A stretch of 15,761 nucleotides of DNA from an uncultured Clostridia bacterium (GCA_949077355.1 CARUQW010000036.1:1-15761), one strand, 5' to 3'. Positions 1 through 7,805 are shown, counted from the stretch's first letter. Notes: a model not told the origin generated them from the letters alone. Program-made: numbers and translations.

Positions 1-98
1 AAATTAGCTTGAACGATAAACTTTTTATTTTGACTTATTTGTTGTAAAATTATATTTTATAAAAAAGAGGGATTTTAAGGAACATCCCTCTAATCCCT
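1..98. repeat. Partial copy of a palindromic MITE-like repeat (one arm)
   Basis: This stretch matches, as one arm, the complete element at 5583-5876. It shares the block ACTTTTTATTTTGACTTATT, the following TTGTTGTA, and a terminal hairpin around GGGATTTTAAGGAAC. The inner end (AGCTTGAACGATAAAC at 4-20) is the reverse complement of the inner part of the left arm at 5665-5690, so the other arm probably lies before the window. In this copy the terminal hairpin has changed to AGAGGGAT (66-73) paired with ATCCCTCT (84-91). The stem is kept although the bases differ from the other copies, which suggests that structure rather than sequence is maintained. The end of the repeat overlaps the stop codon of the minus-strand gene at 90-815. 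Confidence 0.75.
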
Positions 99-815
99 TT
101 TAAATTTATAATCTTTCAAATCAGTTATTTCTTTTGAAGTTGTTCCTTCTTCAATTACATTTTCAATTGGAAAATCTAAATCAATCGTTGTCTGATATTC
201 TTTTCCTTCTTCTAATTTAATAATTAATTCAAATGTAATTTTAATTTGCAAATCCTCTTCTGTCACACCAATTTTCTTTAACAAATCTTTATGATTAATT
301 TCCTCTTCATTTGAAGTATATTCTGCCAAAAGATTAGCACATCGGAAAGCAACTAATCCTCCTTGATTCGAAATCTTCAACTGGTTCAAATTAGTTTCTA
401 CTCCTCCTGTGTATACTAGACTAGAAACAACATTTTCTTTTTTTGTCTTAAAAATTTGCTTTTCACCTTGTTCATCTGGCTTATATATGTTTATCTTATC
501 TTTTTGTTTTGCCTCTATTTGAATATTATCAATTACAATTTCTTTTATCACTTCTGTCTTCCCATAATTTTCATTTTTGTTAATATACAAATACACATCA
601 TTATTTTGGCATACATCAAAAGCCCATCTAGTATCAATTGCCTCTTTATCCATTCCCTCTGAAGAACTAATAATTGCTATCTTAGATAATTTAAATGGCA
701 TATTCGTCTCTCCTTCGACGTGATAACGCAAAACAACAACACCTAATACAAATAAAATTACCGCAATCATCAAAATTACTACAACTATATGAAAATATTT
801 TTTATTGGTTATCAT
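90..815 (-). CDS. Membrane-anchored protein of unknown function (241 aa)
   Basis: I do not recognise this protein. Residues about 8-30 form one strongly hydrophobic segment (IVVVILMIAVILFVLGVVVL) after a short basic N-terminus. The rest, about 210 residues, is polar, rich in Lys, Glu and Ile, and probably outside the cell, so a signal anchor or uncleaved signal peptide is likely. The ATG at 815 is chosen because AGGAGG lies just upstream; an in-frame TTG at 833 has no comparable site. The last three codons (KRD) and the TAG stop lie inside the palindromic repeat at 1-98, so the C-terminus may have been redefined by that element. tadA lies upstream on the same strand, with a 63-bp gap holding a small inverted repeat. 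No catalytic motif is visible. Confidence 0.7.
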   Translation of the reverse strand: MITNKKYFHIVVVILMIAVILFVLGVVVLRYHVEGETNMPFKLSKIAIISSSEGMDKEAIDTRWAFDVCQNNDVYLYINKNENYGKTEVIKEIVIDNIQIEAKQKDKINIYKPDEQGEKQIFKTKKENVVSSLVYTGGVETNLNQLKISNQGGLVAFRCANLLAEYTSNEEEINHKDLLKKIGVTEEDLQIKITFELIIKLEEGKEYQTTIDLDFPIENVIEEGTTSKEITDLKDYKFKRD

Positions 816-825
816 TTTTCCTCCT

Positions 826-857
826 ATGTGCAATTGGGGACGTTTCCTTTTTCACAT
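826..857. repeat. Small REP-like inverted repeat
   Basis: ATGTG (826-830) and CACAT (853-857) enclose a core GGGGACGTTTCC that is itself nearly self-complementary. The core resembles the GGGGAACGTTCC core at the tips of the larger palindromic element at 5583-5876. The compact form is like the short REP-type repeats that RAYT transposases mobilise, but no transposase is in the window. It overlaps the ribosome-binding region of the minus-strand gene starting at 815. Confidence 0.4.
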
Positions 858-878
858 TTTAAATTTATAAACATTAGC

Positions 879-1349
879 TTATCGATTCGATTTCTTGATT
901 TCTCTTAATTTTTTAAAAAATTCTTTTAACTCTTTTTCGCATTCTTCTTTTTTAATTCCGGTCTCTATTTCTACTTTATGATTAAATGGATAGTCTTGTA
1001 ATAAATTTAAAACCGACCCACAGGCTCCCGTTTTAGCATCCATTGCTCCTATATATACTTTTTTAATTCTAGCTTGTATCATGGCTCCTGCACACATCGA
1101 ACACGGCTCTAAAGTAACATACATTTCACAGTCTAATAGGCGCCAAGCTTCTAATTTTTTACTTGCTTTTTGAATTGCCATAATTTCTGCATGTTTTGTC
1201 GTATCGGTTTTGGTTTCTTTTTGATTATGGGCCCTTGCAATGATTTTTCCATCTTTTACAATAACACATCCTACTGGCACTTCTAGCTTTTGAGTCGCTT
1301 TTCTTGCTTCTTTTAGTGCTTCTTTCATGAATCTTTCTTTTTCTTGCAT
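879..1349 (-). CDS. tadA: tRNA-specific adenosine deaminase TadA (A34 to inosine)
   Basis: TadA deaminates adenosine 34 of tRNA-Arg(ACG) to inosine, letting one tRNA read CGT, CGC and CGA. The 156-aa protein has the cytidine-deaminase-fold zinc site: H53-A-E55, where Glu55 is the proton shuttle, and P82-C83-S-M-C86. The N-terminal KEALKEARKA helix and GCVIVKDGKIIARAHN are typical of the family, and the length is normal. The ATG at 1349 follows AAAGGAAG. The last residue, Arg, is coded CGA. A sigma-A-like promoter lies at 1382-1410. This gene bears on the CGG question: inosine at position 34 reads CGT, CGC and CGA but not CGG, which needs a separate tRNA-Arg(CCG). The assignment is firm. Confidence 0.95.
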   Translation of the reverse strand: MQEKERFMKEALKEARKATQKLEVPVGCVIVKDGKIIARAHNQKETKTDTTKHAEIMAIQKASKKLEAWRLLDCEMYVTLEPCSMCAGAMIQARIKKVYIGAMDAKTGACGSVLNLLQDYPFNHKVEIETGIKKEECEKELKEFFKKLREIKKSNR

Positions 1350-1381
1350 AATTTTCTTCCTTTTTCGTTCTTGTTATCTGC

Positions 1382-1410
1382 ATTGTATCATATTTAAACA
1401 TACTTGACAA
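1382..1410 (-). promoter_or_regulatory. Sigma-A-type promoter of tadA
   Basis: On the minus strand, TTGTCA (1410-1405) and TACAAT (1387-1382) are separated by exactly 17 bp, and the start codon is 33 bp downstream of the -10 box. Confidence 0.65.
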
Positions 1411-1429
1411 CTAAAAGATTTATTGATAT

Positions 1430-1458
1430 AAAAAACCGATGATTATTTTTTATCATCG
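1430..1458 (-). terminator. Intrinsic terminator of the prepilin-like gene
   Basis: On the minus strand CGATGAT and ATCATCG form a 7-bp stem around an 8-nt loop (1458-1437), followed by G and six T. It begins 11 bp after the stop codon of the gene ending at 1470. Confidence 0.75.
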
Positions 1459-1469
1459 ATTTTAAATCT

Positions 1470-3711
1470 TTAATCACTTAATTGATATTTTGATATCCAA
1501 TATCCGGTTAATTGTTTTTCGTTATTATCACCCCATGTAAAAGCTTCTGGTATTTGATATCCACTTTTTGTTTCTGTACCTATACCATCAATAAATTTAA
1601 CATTTGTTCTTTGATCTACAGTATTTAAACTATATTGATATCTTGGTATCCATACAAAATAATTTTTAAATGTTTCTCCTGTTATCTGTCCATTTTGTAC
1701 TTTTCCATCAGTTACTACAATATTTGCCCATTTCCTTGTACTATAATTATACCAATTTTCTGGTATATTTCTTCCATCATTTTTAATATTATCACCAATT
1801 GTCATATTTCCATTATTATCATATAAAACATAGTAAGTCATACTTTCTTTATATCCTCTTAAATCTGGCGGATTTCCCCTCACTGTTTCTACTTTTTTAG
1901 TAACTGCTGCAACAAACGCATTTGTACTGGCATTTCTAGCAATAATATTAATCGTATAAACTTGATTTCCTTTTAAATTTTCATATATATAATGTTCTTT
2001 TGCATTATTTCCTTCATGTACTTTTCTTCCATCTATATAATATTCATATTTTAAACCACTTATTATAGAAGTTCCTGTTATATCTTGAATTCTAATCTCA
2101 TTTTCTCCTGAAGTCATTTCAGCATTCATTTTAGGTAAAATTTCTGTGCTTAATTGATACTTTGCTATCCAATATCCTGTCAATTGTTTTTCATTGTTAT
2201 CCCCCCATGTAAAAGCTTCTGGTATTTGATATCCACTATCATTTTTCGTTTCAATGCCCTTTATAAACTTCACATATGATTTCTGGTTCACATTATCTAA
2301 AGTATACTGGTATCTTGGTATCCATACAAAATAACTTTCTAAACCATTATTTCTTGTTACAATATTAGCCCAACTTCGAATTGAATAATCATACCACTCT
2401 TCTGGTGCCGCCTCTCTTATTGGTATTTCATTATGTTCTATTCCATTTTCGTCCCAATACACATAAAAAGTAGTATCCTTATCAAAACCTGTTAAATCTG
2501 GCGGATTCACATCTGCTGTCTCAAAAATTCTTGTCATGCTTCCTATAATATTACCATTTTCATCTAATGCTGTTACATTTAAAACTTTATTTCCTTTCAT
2601 TAAATCCTTTATAGTATAATTTTCCGGCGTTTTGCTTTCATAAATTATTTTACCATTAATGGCATATGTATATTTGGCAATTGCTTTTTTAGTGTTAGTC
2701 TTAATTTCCTTTATTGTCATAGTTGACGGTGTTGCTGTCGTTGAATAATCTAAAATATATCCATCCAAATCAGACAATTGATATTTAGACATCCAATATC
2801 CAGGAATTGCTATATTTTCTTGTGGATTATCACTATCTCCATAATAAAAAGCCTCTGGAACTTTATAACCTTGTCTTTGTAAAGTTTCCCAGTTCGTCAC
2901 TCGATTATTATCTCCATTTGTATAATTATTATTGAGGTCTACAAATTTGACATCTGTTCTTTCATTTTCAACTACTTTATAAACATATCTTGGTATCCAA
3001 ACATAATAACTTTCAATTCCCTCACTTTCCACATACAAATTAGCCCATTTCCTATTTTTGTAATCATACCAATCATCATCTGGTGCTTTTATAATCCAAT
3101 TTCCGGGTATCAAATTCTCATTTTTTTCTTTGACATATCTCGTTTTTTCCTTTACAAATCCTACATCTAGTTTTGGAGTGCATAAATATACTCCGTTTAA
3201 TTAACTTGTAATCTCCATTGACTGTTTTACTGTCACTTCTTCCTTTGTATTCCCATATTTTAATCCCTATTTCTTTACACCATTGCACTTGTTGTTGATT
3301 ATTTTCAATTGTATTTCTAGATACATAATATAATTCGCCTTCAAATCCCATGGTGAATTTTTCTTCCTCTTCTCCTACTTCTTTTAAAATCTCCCTTATC
3401 TTTTTTATTAATCCTATATTCATTTCAATTTCTTCGTCTGCTATTATATCGTAAATAATATTTCCTCCTGCATATAATTGCTTAGTATCTATTTGCCCTA
3501 AACTTTCTGTTACATTTTCTGCTACATATAATTTCCACTCCTCTGCTATCGCTGACATTTTTGCCTTAAATTTTGCTTCTTCTGACTTTCCCAATAATCC
3601 ATTTTTTCCCACTAAGATATTTAGTGTAACACCTGCTAGTATTAAAAGTACTATAATTGTAATAACTAAAGCTATTAGTGTAATGGCCCTTTCCTTATTT
3701 TCTCTCTTCAT
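1470..3711 (-). CDS. Prepilin-like surface protein with three repeated modules, read through a +1 frameshift at CGG (746 aa)
   Basis: The gene lies in two frames. Frame A runs from ATG 3711 (GGAGG just upstream; an in-frame TTG at 3723 is unsupported) to a stop at 3118. It starts with a prepilin-type segment, basic MKRENKER then ITLIALVITIIVLLILAGVTL, followed by a helix containing EWKLYVAEN. Frame B covers 3194-1470. Skipping the C at 3195 (CGG, 3193-3195) joins them through Gly as KLIK-G-VYLCTPKLDVG. Frame B has no start of its own with a ribosome binding site. It carries three modules of about 85-100 residues, each with WYDY or WYNY, WAN, VWIPRY, then PEAF and GYWxxKYQLS. Modules 1-2 and 2-3 are separated by linkers of over 100 residues ending in PPDLxGx. 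Prepilin peptidase cleavage would fall before ITLIA. It follows the secreted protein at 3786-4502 on the same strand. A pseudogene is the alternative, but both halves look well preserved. Confidence 0.75.
3193..3195 (-). other. Inferred +1 frameshift site at a CGG codon (prepilin-like gene)
   Basis: Minus-strand reading is TTA ATT AAA CGG AGT. Dropping the C at 3195 gives AAA GGA GTA TAT TTA TGC and opens the 574-codon downstream frame. Without the shift the upstream frame ends at 3118 with an atypical tail rich in Lys, Arg and Cys. It is the only in-frame CGG in either part of the gene. Confidence 0.65.
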
Positions 3712-3785
3712 CTCTTCCTCCAAATCAGGTAGTATAAATTAATTCTAACTTGTCTTTTATTTTCAATTTGTAACTTTTCCAACTA

Positions 3786-4502
3786 TTAAATACCACTTCC
3801 AACTACAACAACAGCACGACTTGACCATGCCTTATCTTTTGTAGCATCATACCAATTAAAAGTACCATTAAAAGTATCATAACTTTGACCATATCCATTA
3901 TAGGAGAAAATACTACCTCCATAAGCTCTAAGCAAACAGCTGTGAACAATCTGTGTTGAAACTCTATCGCCACCACTGCTAAGCCATGTAGTACTTGTAC
4001 TTCCATGCCATCCTCCTATTGTCGCTATTGCATCTCCAGCTTTTTCTTCATAGCTCATTTCATATTTATTTTTATATCGATTTGCTGCATTTGCCATAGA
4101 AGTTGCCGCTGTATTGCTCATTCCCGCTGCCACCCATTCTTTATTCAACCTCATAACTACTCCTGTTGCATTTCCTGTTGTTGTTCCTTTATCTACTATT
4201 TTATCAGGATTCCCATAAGATGATGCTGATAATATTGCCATTCCTCCATATTCTGTATTTTTTTGCATATGAATATCTAAATTCTTATTGTCACTTGTTA
4301 AATTAGTTTCATTTATCGTATCTGTTAATCCTAATGTTCCCCCTGTTGCTTGCATTTGTCGTATTTGGGTTATCCACCCATTTATATTTCTTGTTGTATT
4401 AGTTCCCCCATTTGATTGAAGTGCTGCTTCTGATTTTATTGGATTCAATATTACTGTTATTGCTAATATTCCTATGATTGACACTAGTTTTTTCCCCTTC
4501 AT
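3786..4502 (-). CDS. Secreted protein of unknown function, probably linked to the prepilin-like gene (238 aa)
   Basis: A classic signal peptide is visible: basic MKGKK, a hydrophobic stretch to about residue 20, and probable cleavage after SEA near residue 26. The mature part is rich in Gly, Ser, Asn and Thr. It contains NTEYGGMAILSASSYGN, a TTGNATGVVMRLNKEWVAAGM stretch and a C-terminal SSRAVVVVGSGI. From memory this pattern (N-x-E-Y-G followed by LSAS-YG, and a C-terminal R-A-V-L-V-type ending) occurs in the C-terminal halves of prepilin-like surface proteins in uncultured gut clostridia; I could not check this. The ATG at 4502 has GGAGGAGG upstream. The prepilin-like gene begins 74 bp downstream with no terminator between, so the two are probably co-transcribed. 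No catalytic motif is recognised. Confidence 0.75.
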   Translation of the reverse strand: MKGKKLVSIIGILAITVILNPIKSEAALQSNGGTNTTRNINGWITQIRQMQATGGTLGLTDTINETNLTSDNKNLDIHMQKNTEYGGMAILSASSYGNPDKIVDKGTTTGNATGVVMRLNKEWVAAGMSNTAATSMANAANRYKNKYEMSYEEKAGDAIATIGGWHGSTSTTWLSSGGDRVSTQIVHSCLLRAYGGSIFSYNGYGQSYDTFNGTFNWYDATKDKAWSSRAVVVVGSGI

Positions 4503-4538
4503 TTTTTCTTTCCTCCTCCGTTTATTTTATCTTTTAAA

Positions 4539-4567
4539 TCTTATCAATGTACAAAAAATTATGTCAA
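4539..4567 (-). promoter_or_regulatory. Candidate promoter of the secreted-protein/prepilin unit
   Basis: On the minus strand a perfect TTGACA (4567-4562) is followed 15-17 bp later by a weak -10 (TGATAA, GATAAG or ATAAGA, 4546-4539). The -35 is clear and the -10 is ambiguous. Confidence 0.4.
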
Positions 4568-4657
4568 TATATTTATAGGCATCTAACCATTCGTATTCAA
4601 ATTAAACATTATCTAAAATTAAAAAGTTTAACATTTCTATTAAAAAAATTTTCTAAC

Positions 4658-4698
4658 AAAAATATCCCAGCTAAAATTCAATTTAACTAGGATATTTT
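4658..4698 (-). terminator. Terminator downstream of tRNA-Arg
   Basis: On the minus strand AAAATATCC (4698-4690) pairs with GGATATTTT, and the interior sequence also pairs with a few wobbles, giving a long rod-like hairpin. It ends in TTTTTG about 20 bp after the CCA of the tRNA. Confidence 0.65.
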
Positions 4699-4714
4699 CC
4701 ATTTCTAATTTAAT

Positions 4715-4790
4715 TGGTGTGCCTAAGGGGACTCGAACCTCTATCGCCCGCTTAGGAGGCGGGTGCTCTATCCTGTTGAGCTATAAGCAC
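4715..4790 (-). tRNA. tRNA-Arg, anticodon CCT (reads AGG)
   Basis: The cloverleaf folds fully. The acceptor is GTGCTTA (4790-4784) with TAGGCAC, one G-U pair, discriminator A and an encoded CCA (4717-4715). The D stem is GCTC/GAGC. The anticodon stem CCCGC/GCGGG carries loop CTCCTAA, so the anticodon is CCT and position 32 is C. The T arm is AGAGG-TTCGAGT-CCCCT with one A-C mismatch in the stem. The total length is 76 nt. This is the only tRNA in the window and it cannot read CGG. Confidence 0.95.
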
Positions 4791-4807
4791 ATATCATCAT
4801 ATACCAT

Positions 4808-4836
4808 ATTATAACAGCTTTTATTTATTTTGTAAA
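4808..4836 (-). promoter_or_regulatory. Promoter of tRNA-Arg
   Basis: On the minus strand TTTACA (4836-4831) and a perfect TATAAT (4813-4808) are 17 bp apart, predicting a short 5' leader before the tRNA at 4790. Confidence 0.75.
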
Positions 4837-4854
4837 TGGGTGACTTGACACATC

Positions 4855-4863
4855 TGTTATAAT
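4855..4863 (+). promoter_or_regulatory. Extended -10 promoter of the ttcA-like gene
   Basis: TGTTATAAT matches the extended -10 form TGnTATAAT. A TTGACA at 4845-4850 is only 7 bp upstream and so cannot act as its -35. The predicted start of transcription, near 4870, leaves room only for the second ATG at 4880, not the first at 4868. Confidence 0.5.
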
Positions 4864-4879
4864 AAAAATGGTGATAAAA

Positions 4880-5584
4880 ATGCAACGAATATTAAGTCAT
4901 ATGAGAAAAGCAATTGAAGAATATAAAATGATAGAGGAAGGAGATAAAATTGCTGTATGCTTATCTGGAGGAAAAGATTCCATTACCATGTTATACGCCT
5001 TAAAAGCATTACAGAGATTTTATCCAAAAAAATTTGAAATAATGGCAATTAGTGTTAATCCTGGATTTGAATATTTTGATACACATTTTTTACAAAAAAT
5101 TTGTGATGATGTAGATGTTCCTTTATTTATGGAAAATAGTCATGCCAAAGAAATTGTATTTGATATTAGAAAAGAAAAAAATCCTTGTTCTCTATGCGCC
5201 AACTTACGTAGAGGAGTTATCAATTCCATTGCCATTCGAGAAGGATGTAACAAGATTTCCTTAGGACATAATCAGGACGATGTCCTTGAAACTTTTTTAT
5301 TAAATTTATTCTATACTGGAAATATCAGCACCTTTTCACCAGTTAGCTATATGGATCGTTCAAAGATAACCTTAATTAGACCTCTTGTTTATACTCCTGA
5401 AAAGGATATTCGAAGATTTATTCGAAAAAACGATTTTCAAGTAATGCCTAAGGTATGCCCAATGGATGGAACTTCAAAAAGAGAAGACATGAAACAATTA
5501 ATTATTTCTTTAACCAAAAATATTCCTATGATTCGTGCTAACTTGTTTGGTGCTATTAAACGAAACTTAGAAGATTGGAGATGA
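4880..5584 (+). CDS. ttcA: TtcA-family PP-loop tRNA thiolase-like protein (234 aa)
   Basis: TtcA-type enzymes adenylate and thiolate cytidine 32 of certain tRNAs using an iron-sulfur cluster. The PP-loop SGGKDS is at residues 29-34. The family's CxxC is PCSLC (Cys103 and Cys106), the third cluster-ligand candidate is Cys193 in KVCPMDG, and LGHNQDD is near 128-134. The start at 4880 is chosen because GGTGAT precedes it and the extended -10 leaves no leader for the in-frame ATG at 4868. It is divergent from tRNA-Arg(CCT), whose position 32 is C. The stop codon lies at the edge of the palindromic element at 5583-5876. Clostridial members of this family are mostly untested, so the exact substrate is an inference; TilS is less likely because of the cysteines and the short length. 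Confidence 0.85.
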   Translation: MQRILSHMRKAIEEYKMIEEGDKIAVCLSGGKDSITMLYALKALQRFYPKKFEIMAISVNPGFEYFDTHFLQKICDDVDVPLFMENSHAKEIVFDIRKEKNPCSLCANLRRGVINSIAIREGCNKISLGHNQDDVLETFLLNLFYTGNISTFSPVSYMDRSKITLIRPLVYTPEKDIRRFIRKNDFQVMPKVCPMDGTSKREDMKQLIISLTKNIPMIRANLFGAIKRNLEDWR

Positions 5585-5876
5585 TTTGGAAGACGGGGAT
5601 TAGGGGAACGTTCCTTAAAATCCCTTTTTCATTTATATAATTTTACAACAAATAAGTCAAAATAAAAAGTTTATCGTTCAAGCTAATTTTCATAGAAATT
5701 CTAAATCTATAATATGGCACCCTTCCATGTCAAGCATGGACTCTTTCCATATGATAGATTAAAAATTTCTAATTCAATTACTTTCAATCAAAACTTTTTA
5801 TTTTGACTTATTTGTTGTATATATTTTTTAAAAAAGGGATTTTAAGGAACGTTCCCCTAATCCCCATCTCCAAATC
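5583..5876. mobile_element. Complete palindromic MITE-like element (294 bp)
   Basis: The two arms, about 107 bp each, are near-perfect inverted repeats. From the outside they read GATTTGGA, GGGGATTAGGGGAACGTTCC, TTAAAATCCC, then ACAACAAATAAGTCAAAA and TAAAAAGTTT (left 5583-5690, right from 5876 back to 5770). The centre continues to pair: AATCTAT and ATATGG (5704-5717) with CCATAT and ATAGATT (5747-5760), capped by CCATG-tcaag-CATGG (5725-5739). Each tip (5595-5624 and 5836-5865) also folds by itself around GGAACGTTCC. No ORF is present. A second, partial copy lies at 1-98. It fills the space between the convergent ttcA-like gene and pgcA. No clear target duplication is visible. Confidence 0.8.
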
Positions 5877-5884
5877 TTCTTCTA

Positions 5885-7609
5885 TTATTGTACAATGTTT
5901 AGCATTGCTTCTTTTAGATCTTCTAATTTTTTGCTTGCATCTTCATCTGATACTCCTTTTACACCCATATATAACTTGATTTTTGGTTCTGTTCCAGATG
6001 GTCTGATACAACACCAAGCGTCATCTTCTAGTTCATAATATAATACATTGGATTGTGGCAATCCTGTTTTTGTGATTTCTCCTGTTTTCATATCTTTTAC
6101 GATATCTTTTTCCACATCTTTGAAAGTTAATACCTTATAGTCACCTATTTTCTCAATTTCTGTATTTCTCATTTTTGTCATCATGTCTTTGATTTCTTGT
6201 GCTCCTTGTACTCCTTCTCTAACAATAGATGGCTGTGCTTCTTTATAATATCCATATTTTTCATAGATATCATTCATCGCATCCCATAAAGTTTTATTTT
6301 TAGATTGATAATAGCATGCTGCTTCACATAGTGCCATAACAGCTGCAATTCCATCTTTATCTCTTGCATAATCACCAATTAAGCAACCATAACTTTCTTC
6401 GTAACCAAATACATAGGTTTTATCTTTGTTTTCCTCTGCTTTTTTCATAACAGCTCCTATGTTTTTGAATCCTGTTAATACCTCTGGACAGTTTAGATGA
6501 TAATATCCTGCAATAGCTTTTGCTAAATTTGATGATACAATTGTTGTAATAAGCATTCCGTCTTTTGGTAAAATTCCCTTTTCTTGCATTTGAGATATTC
6601 TATATTCAGCAATTAATAAAGCTGACATATTTCCTGTATAGGTCATATATTCTCCTGTCTTACTATCTTTAGCAAAAATTCCTAAACGATCTGCATCCGG
6701 GTCTGTTGCTAAAACAACATCTGCCTCTACTTTCTTAGCTAATTCTAATGCCAATTTGAATGCTTTCGCATCTTCTGGATTTGGATAATCTACAGTTGGA
6801 AAATTTCCATCTGGCTCTTTTTGTTCTGGCACTACATATACATTTTCTAATCCTATTTCTTTTAAAAGTCTTTCTGCTATTGTATTTCCAGTTCCATGTA
6901 GTGGAGTATACACAACTTTTAATTTCTTTCCTTCTTCTTTCACAATTTCTGGATTTAATACTGCTTGTTTCAAAATATTCAAATATTTATCATCCATTTC
7001 TGTACCAATTATATTTAATAAACCTTTTTGTAGTGCCTCTTCTTTTGTTATTTGTCTTATTTCACTAAAACTTTCAACCGCTCTTACTTTGGCAATTATA
7101 TCTTTGTCCCTTGGTGATACAATTTGTGCTCCGTCATCCCAATATACTTTGTATCCATTATATTTGGGTGGATTGTGACTAGCTGTAATCATAACACCTG
7201 CCGTACACCCTAATTCTCTAACTGCAAAAGATAATTCTGGTACAGGTCTTAAGTTTTCAAATAAATAAGCTTTAATTCCATTGGCACAAAGAATTAATGC
7301 TGTTTGCAAACTAAATTCTTTAGACATTTTTCTAGAGTCGTAACTAATGGCAACTCCCTTCTCTTGTGTCCCTTGTTCTATAATATAATTCGCTAATCCT
7401 TGTGTAGCCTTTCCTACTGTATATTGGTTCATTCGATTGGTTCCTGCTCCAATAACACCTCTTAATCCTGCTGTTCCAAATTCCAATTCTTTATAAAATC
7501 TATCTTCAATTTCTTTTTCGTCTTCTTTTATAGCTAATAATTCTTTTTTTGTTTCTTTATCAAATTCTGGACTTGTACACCATTTTTGATATTCTTCCAA
7601 ATAATTCAT
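5885..7609 (-). CDS. pgcA: Phosphoglucomutase/phosphomannomutase family protein (574 aa)
   Basis: It interconverts hexose 6-phosphates and 1-phosphates, most likely glucose 6-phosphate and glucose 1-phosphate, through a phosphoserine. All four active-site loops are present: TASHNPP (142-148, catalytic Ser144), the metal site DPDADR (303-308), the sugar-binding GYEES (402-406) and the phosphate-binding RPSGTEPK (536-543). The N-terminal EFGTAGLRG is typical, and the length fits the long PgcA (YhxB) type rather than GlmM, which is about 450 aa. The ATG at 7609 follows AAGGAGAG. A consensus promoter lies at 7638-7666. Glucose 1-phosphate would feed the UDP-sugar pyrophosphorylase at 8290-9540. 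There is no in-frame CGG in its 574 codons. Substrate choice (glucose or mannose) is inferred. Confidence 0.9.
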   Translation of the reverse strand: MNYLEEYQKWCTSPEFDKETKKELLAIKEDEKEIEDRFYKELEFGTAGLRGVIGAGTNRMNQYTVGKATQGLANYIIEQGTQEKGVAISYDSRKMSKEFSLQTALILCANGIKAYLFENLRPVPELSFAVRELGCTAGVMITASHNPPKYNGYKVYWDDGAQIVSPRDKDIIAKVRAVESFSEIRQITKEEALQKGLLNIIGTEMDDKYLNILKQAVLNPEIVKEEGKKLKVVYTPLHGTGNTIAERLLKEIGLENVYVVPEQKEPDGNFPTVDYPNPEDAKAFKLALELAKKVEADVVLATDPDADRLGIFAKDSKTGEYMTYTGNMSALLIAEYRISQMQEKGILPKDGMLITTIVSSNLAKAIAGYYHLNCPEVLTGFKNIGAVMKKAEENKDKTYVFGYEESYGCLIGDYARDKDGIAAVMALCEAACYYQSKNKTLWDAMNDIYEKYGYYKEAQPSIVREGVQGAQEIKDMMTKMRNTEIEKIGDYKVLTFKDVEKDIVKDMKTGEITKTGLPQSNVLYYELEDDAWCCIRPSGTEPKIKLYMGVKGVSDEDASKKLEDLKEAMLNIVQ

Positions 7610-7637
7610 TTTATCTCTCCTTTCTTTTTATACCCCC

Positions 7638-7666
7638 ATTATACTTGATATATTTTAAATTGGCAA
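7638..7666 (-). promoter_or_regulatory. Sigma-A-type promoter of pgcA
   Basis: On the minus strand TTGCCA (7666-7661) and TATAAT (7643-7638) are 17 bp apart, 28 bp upstream of the ATG at 7609. Confidence 0.75.
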
Positions 7667-7776
7667 GTGGATGTTTTTTATACATTTTGTAAACTTTTCA
7701 TCACTTTTATTAACGTCTGAATCCCTTAAATTATAAACCTTTTTTATTCTTATATCCTATTTTTTTGGTTTTTCTA

Positions 7777-7805
7777 TTGATTTTTATGTAAATTTATGTT
7801 AAAAT
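7777..7805 (+). promoter_or_regulatory. Sigma-A-type promoter of the 131-aa gene
   Basis: TTGATT (7777-7782) and TAAAAT (7800-7805) are 17 bp apart. The predicted leader is about 45 nt. Confidence 0.6.

Noticed and set aside
90..833. TTG start at 833 for the membrane-anchored protein
   Set aside because: AGGAGG stands directly before ATG 815, and the longer form would translate through the ribosome binding site.
1470..3113. A separate 547-aa gene starting at TTG 3113
   Set aside because: There is no ribosome binding site, and the frame is open back to 3200 with coding-like sequence that joins the upstream prepilin frame by one base.
4845..4850. TTGACA as the -35 of the ttcA-like gene
   Set aside because: It lies only 7 bp from the TATAAT; the extended -10 explains the promoter better.
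5583..5876. CRISPR array or phage attachment site
   Set aside because: The repeats are inverted rather than regularly spaced direct repeats, with no spacers, cas genes or integrase nearby.
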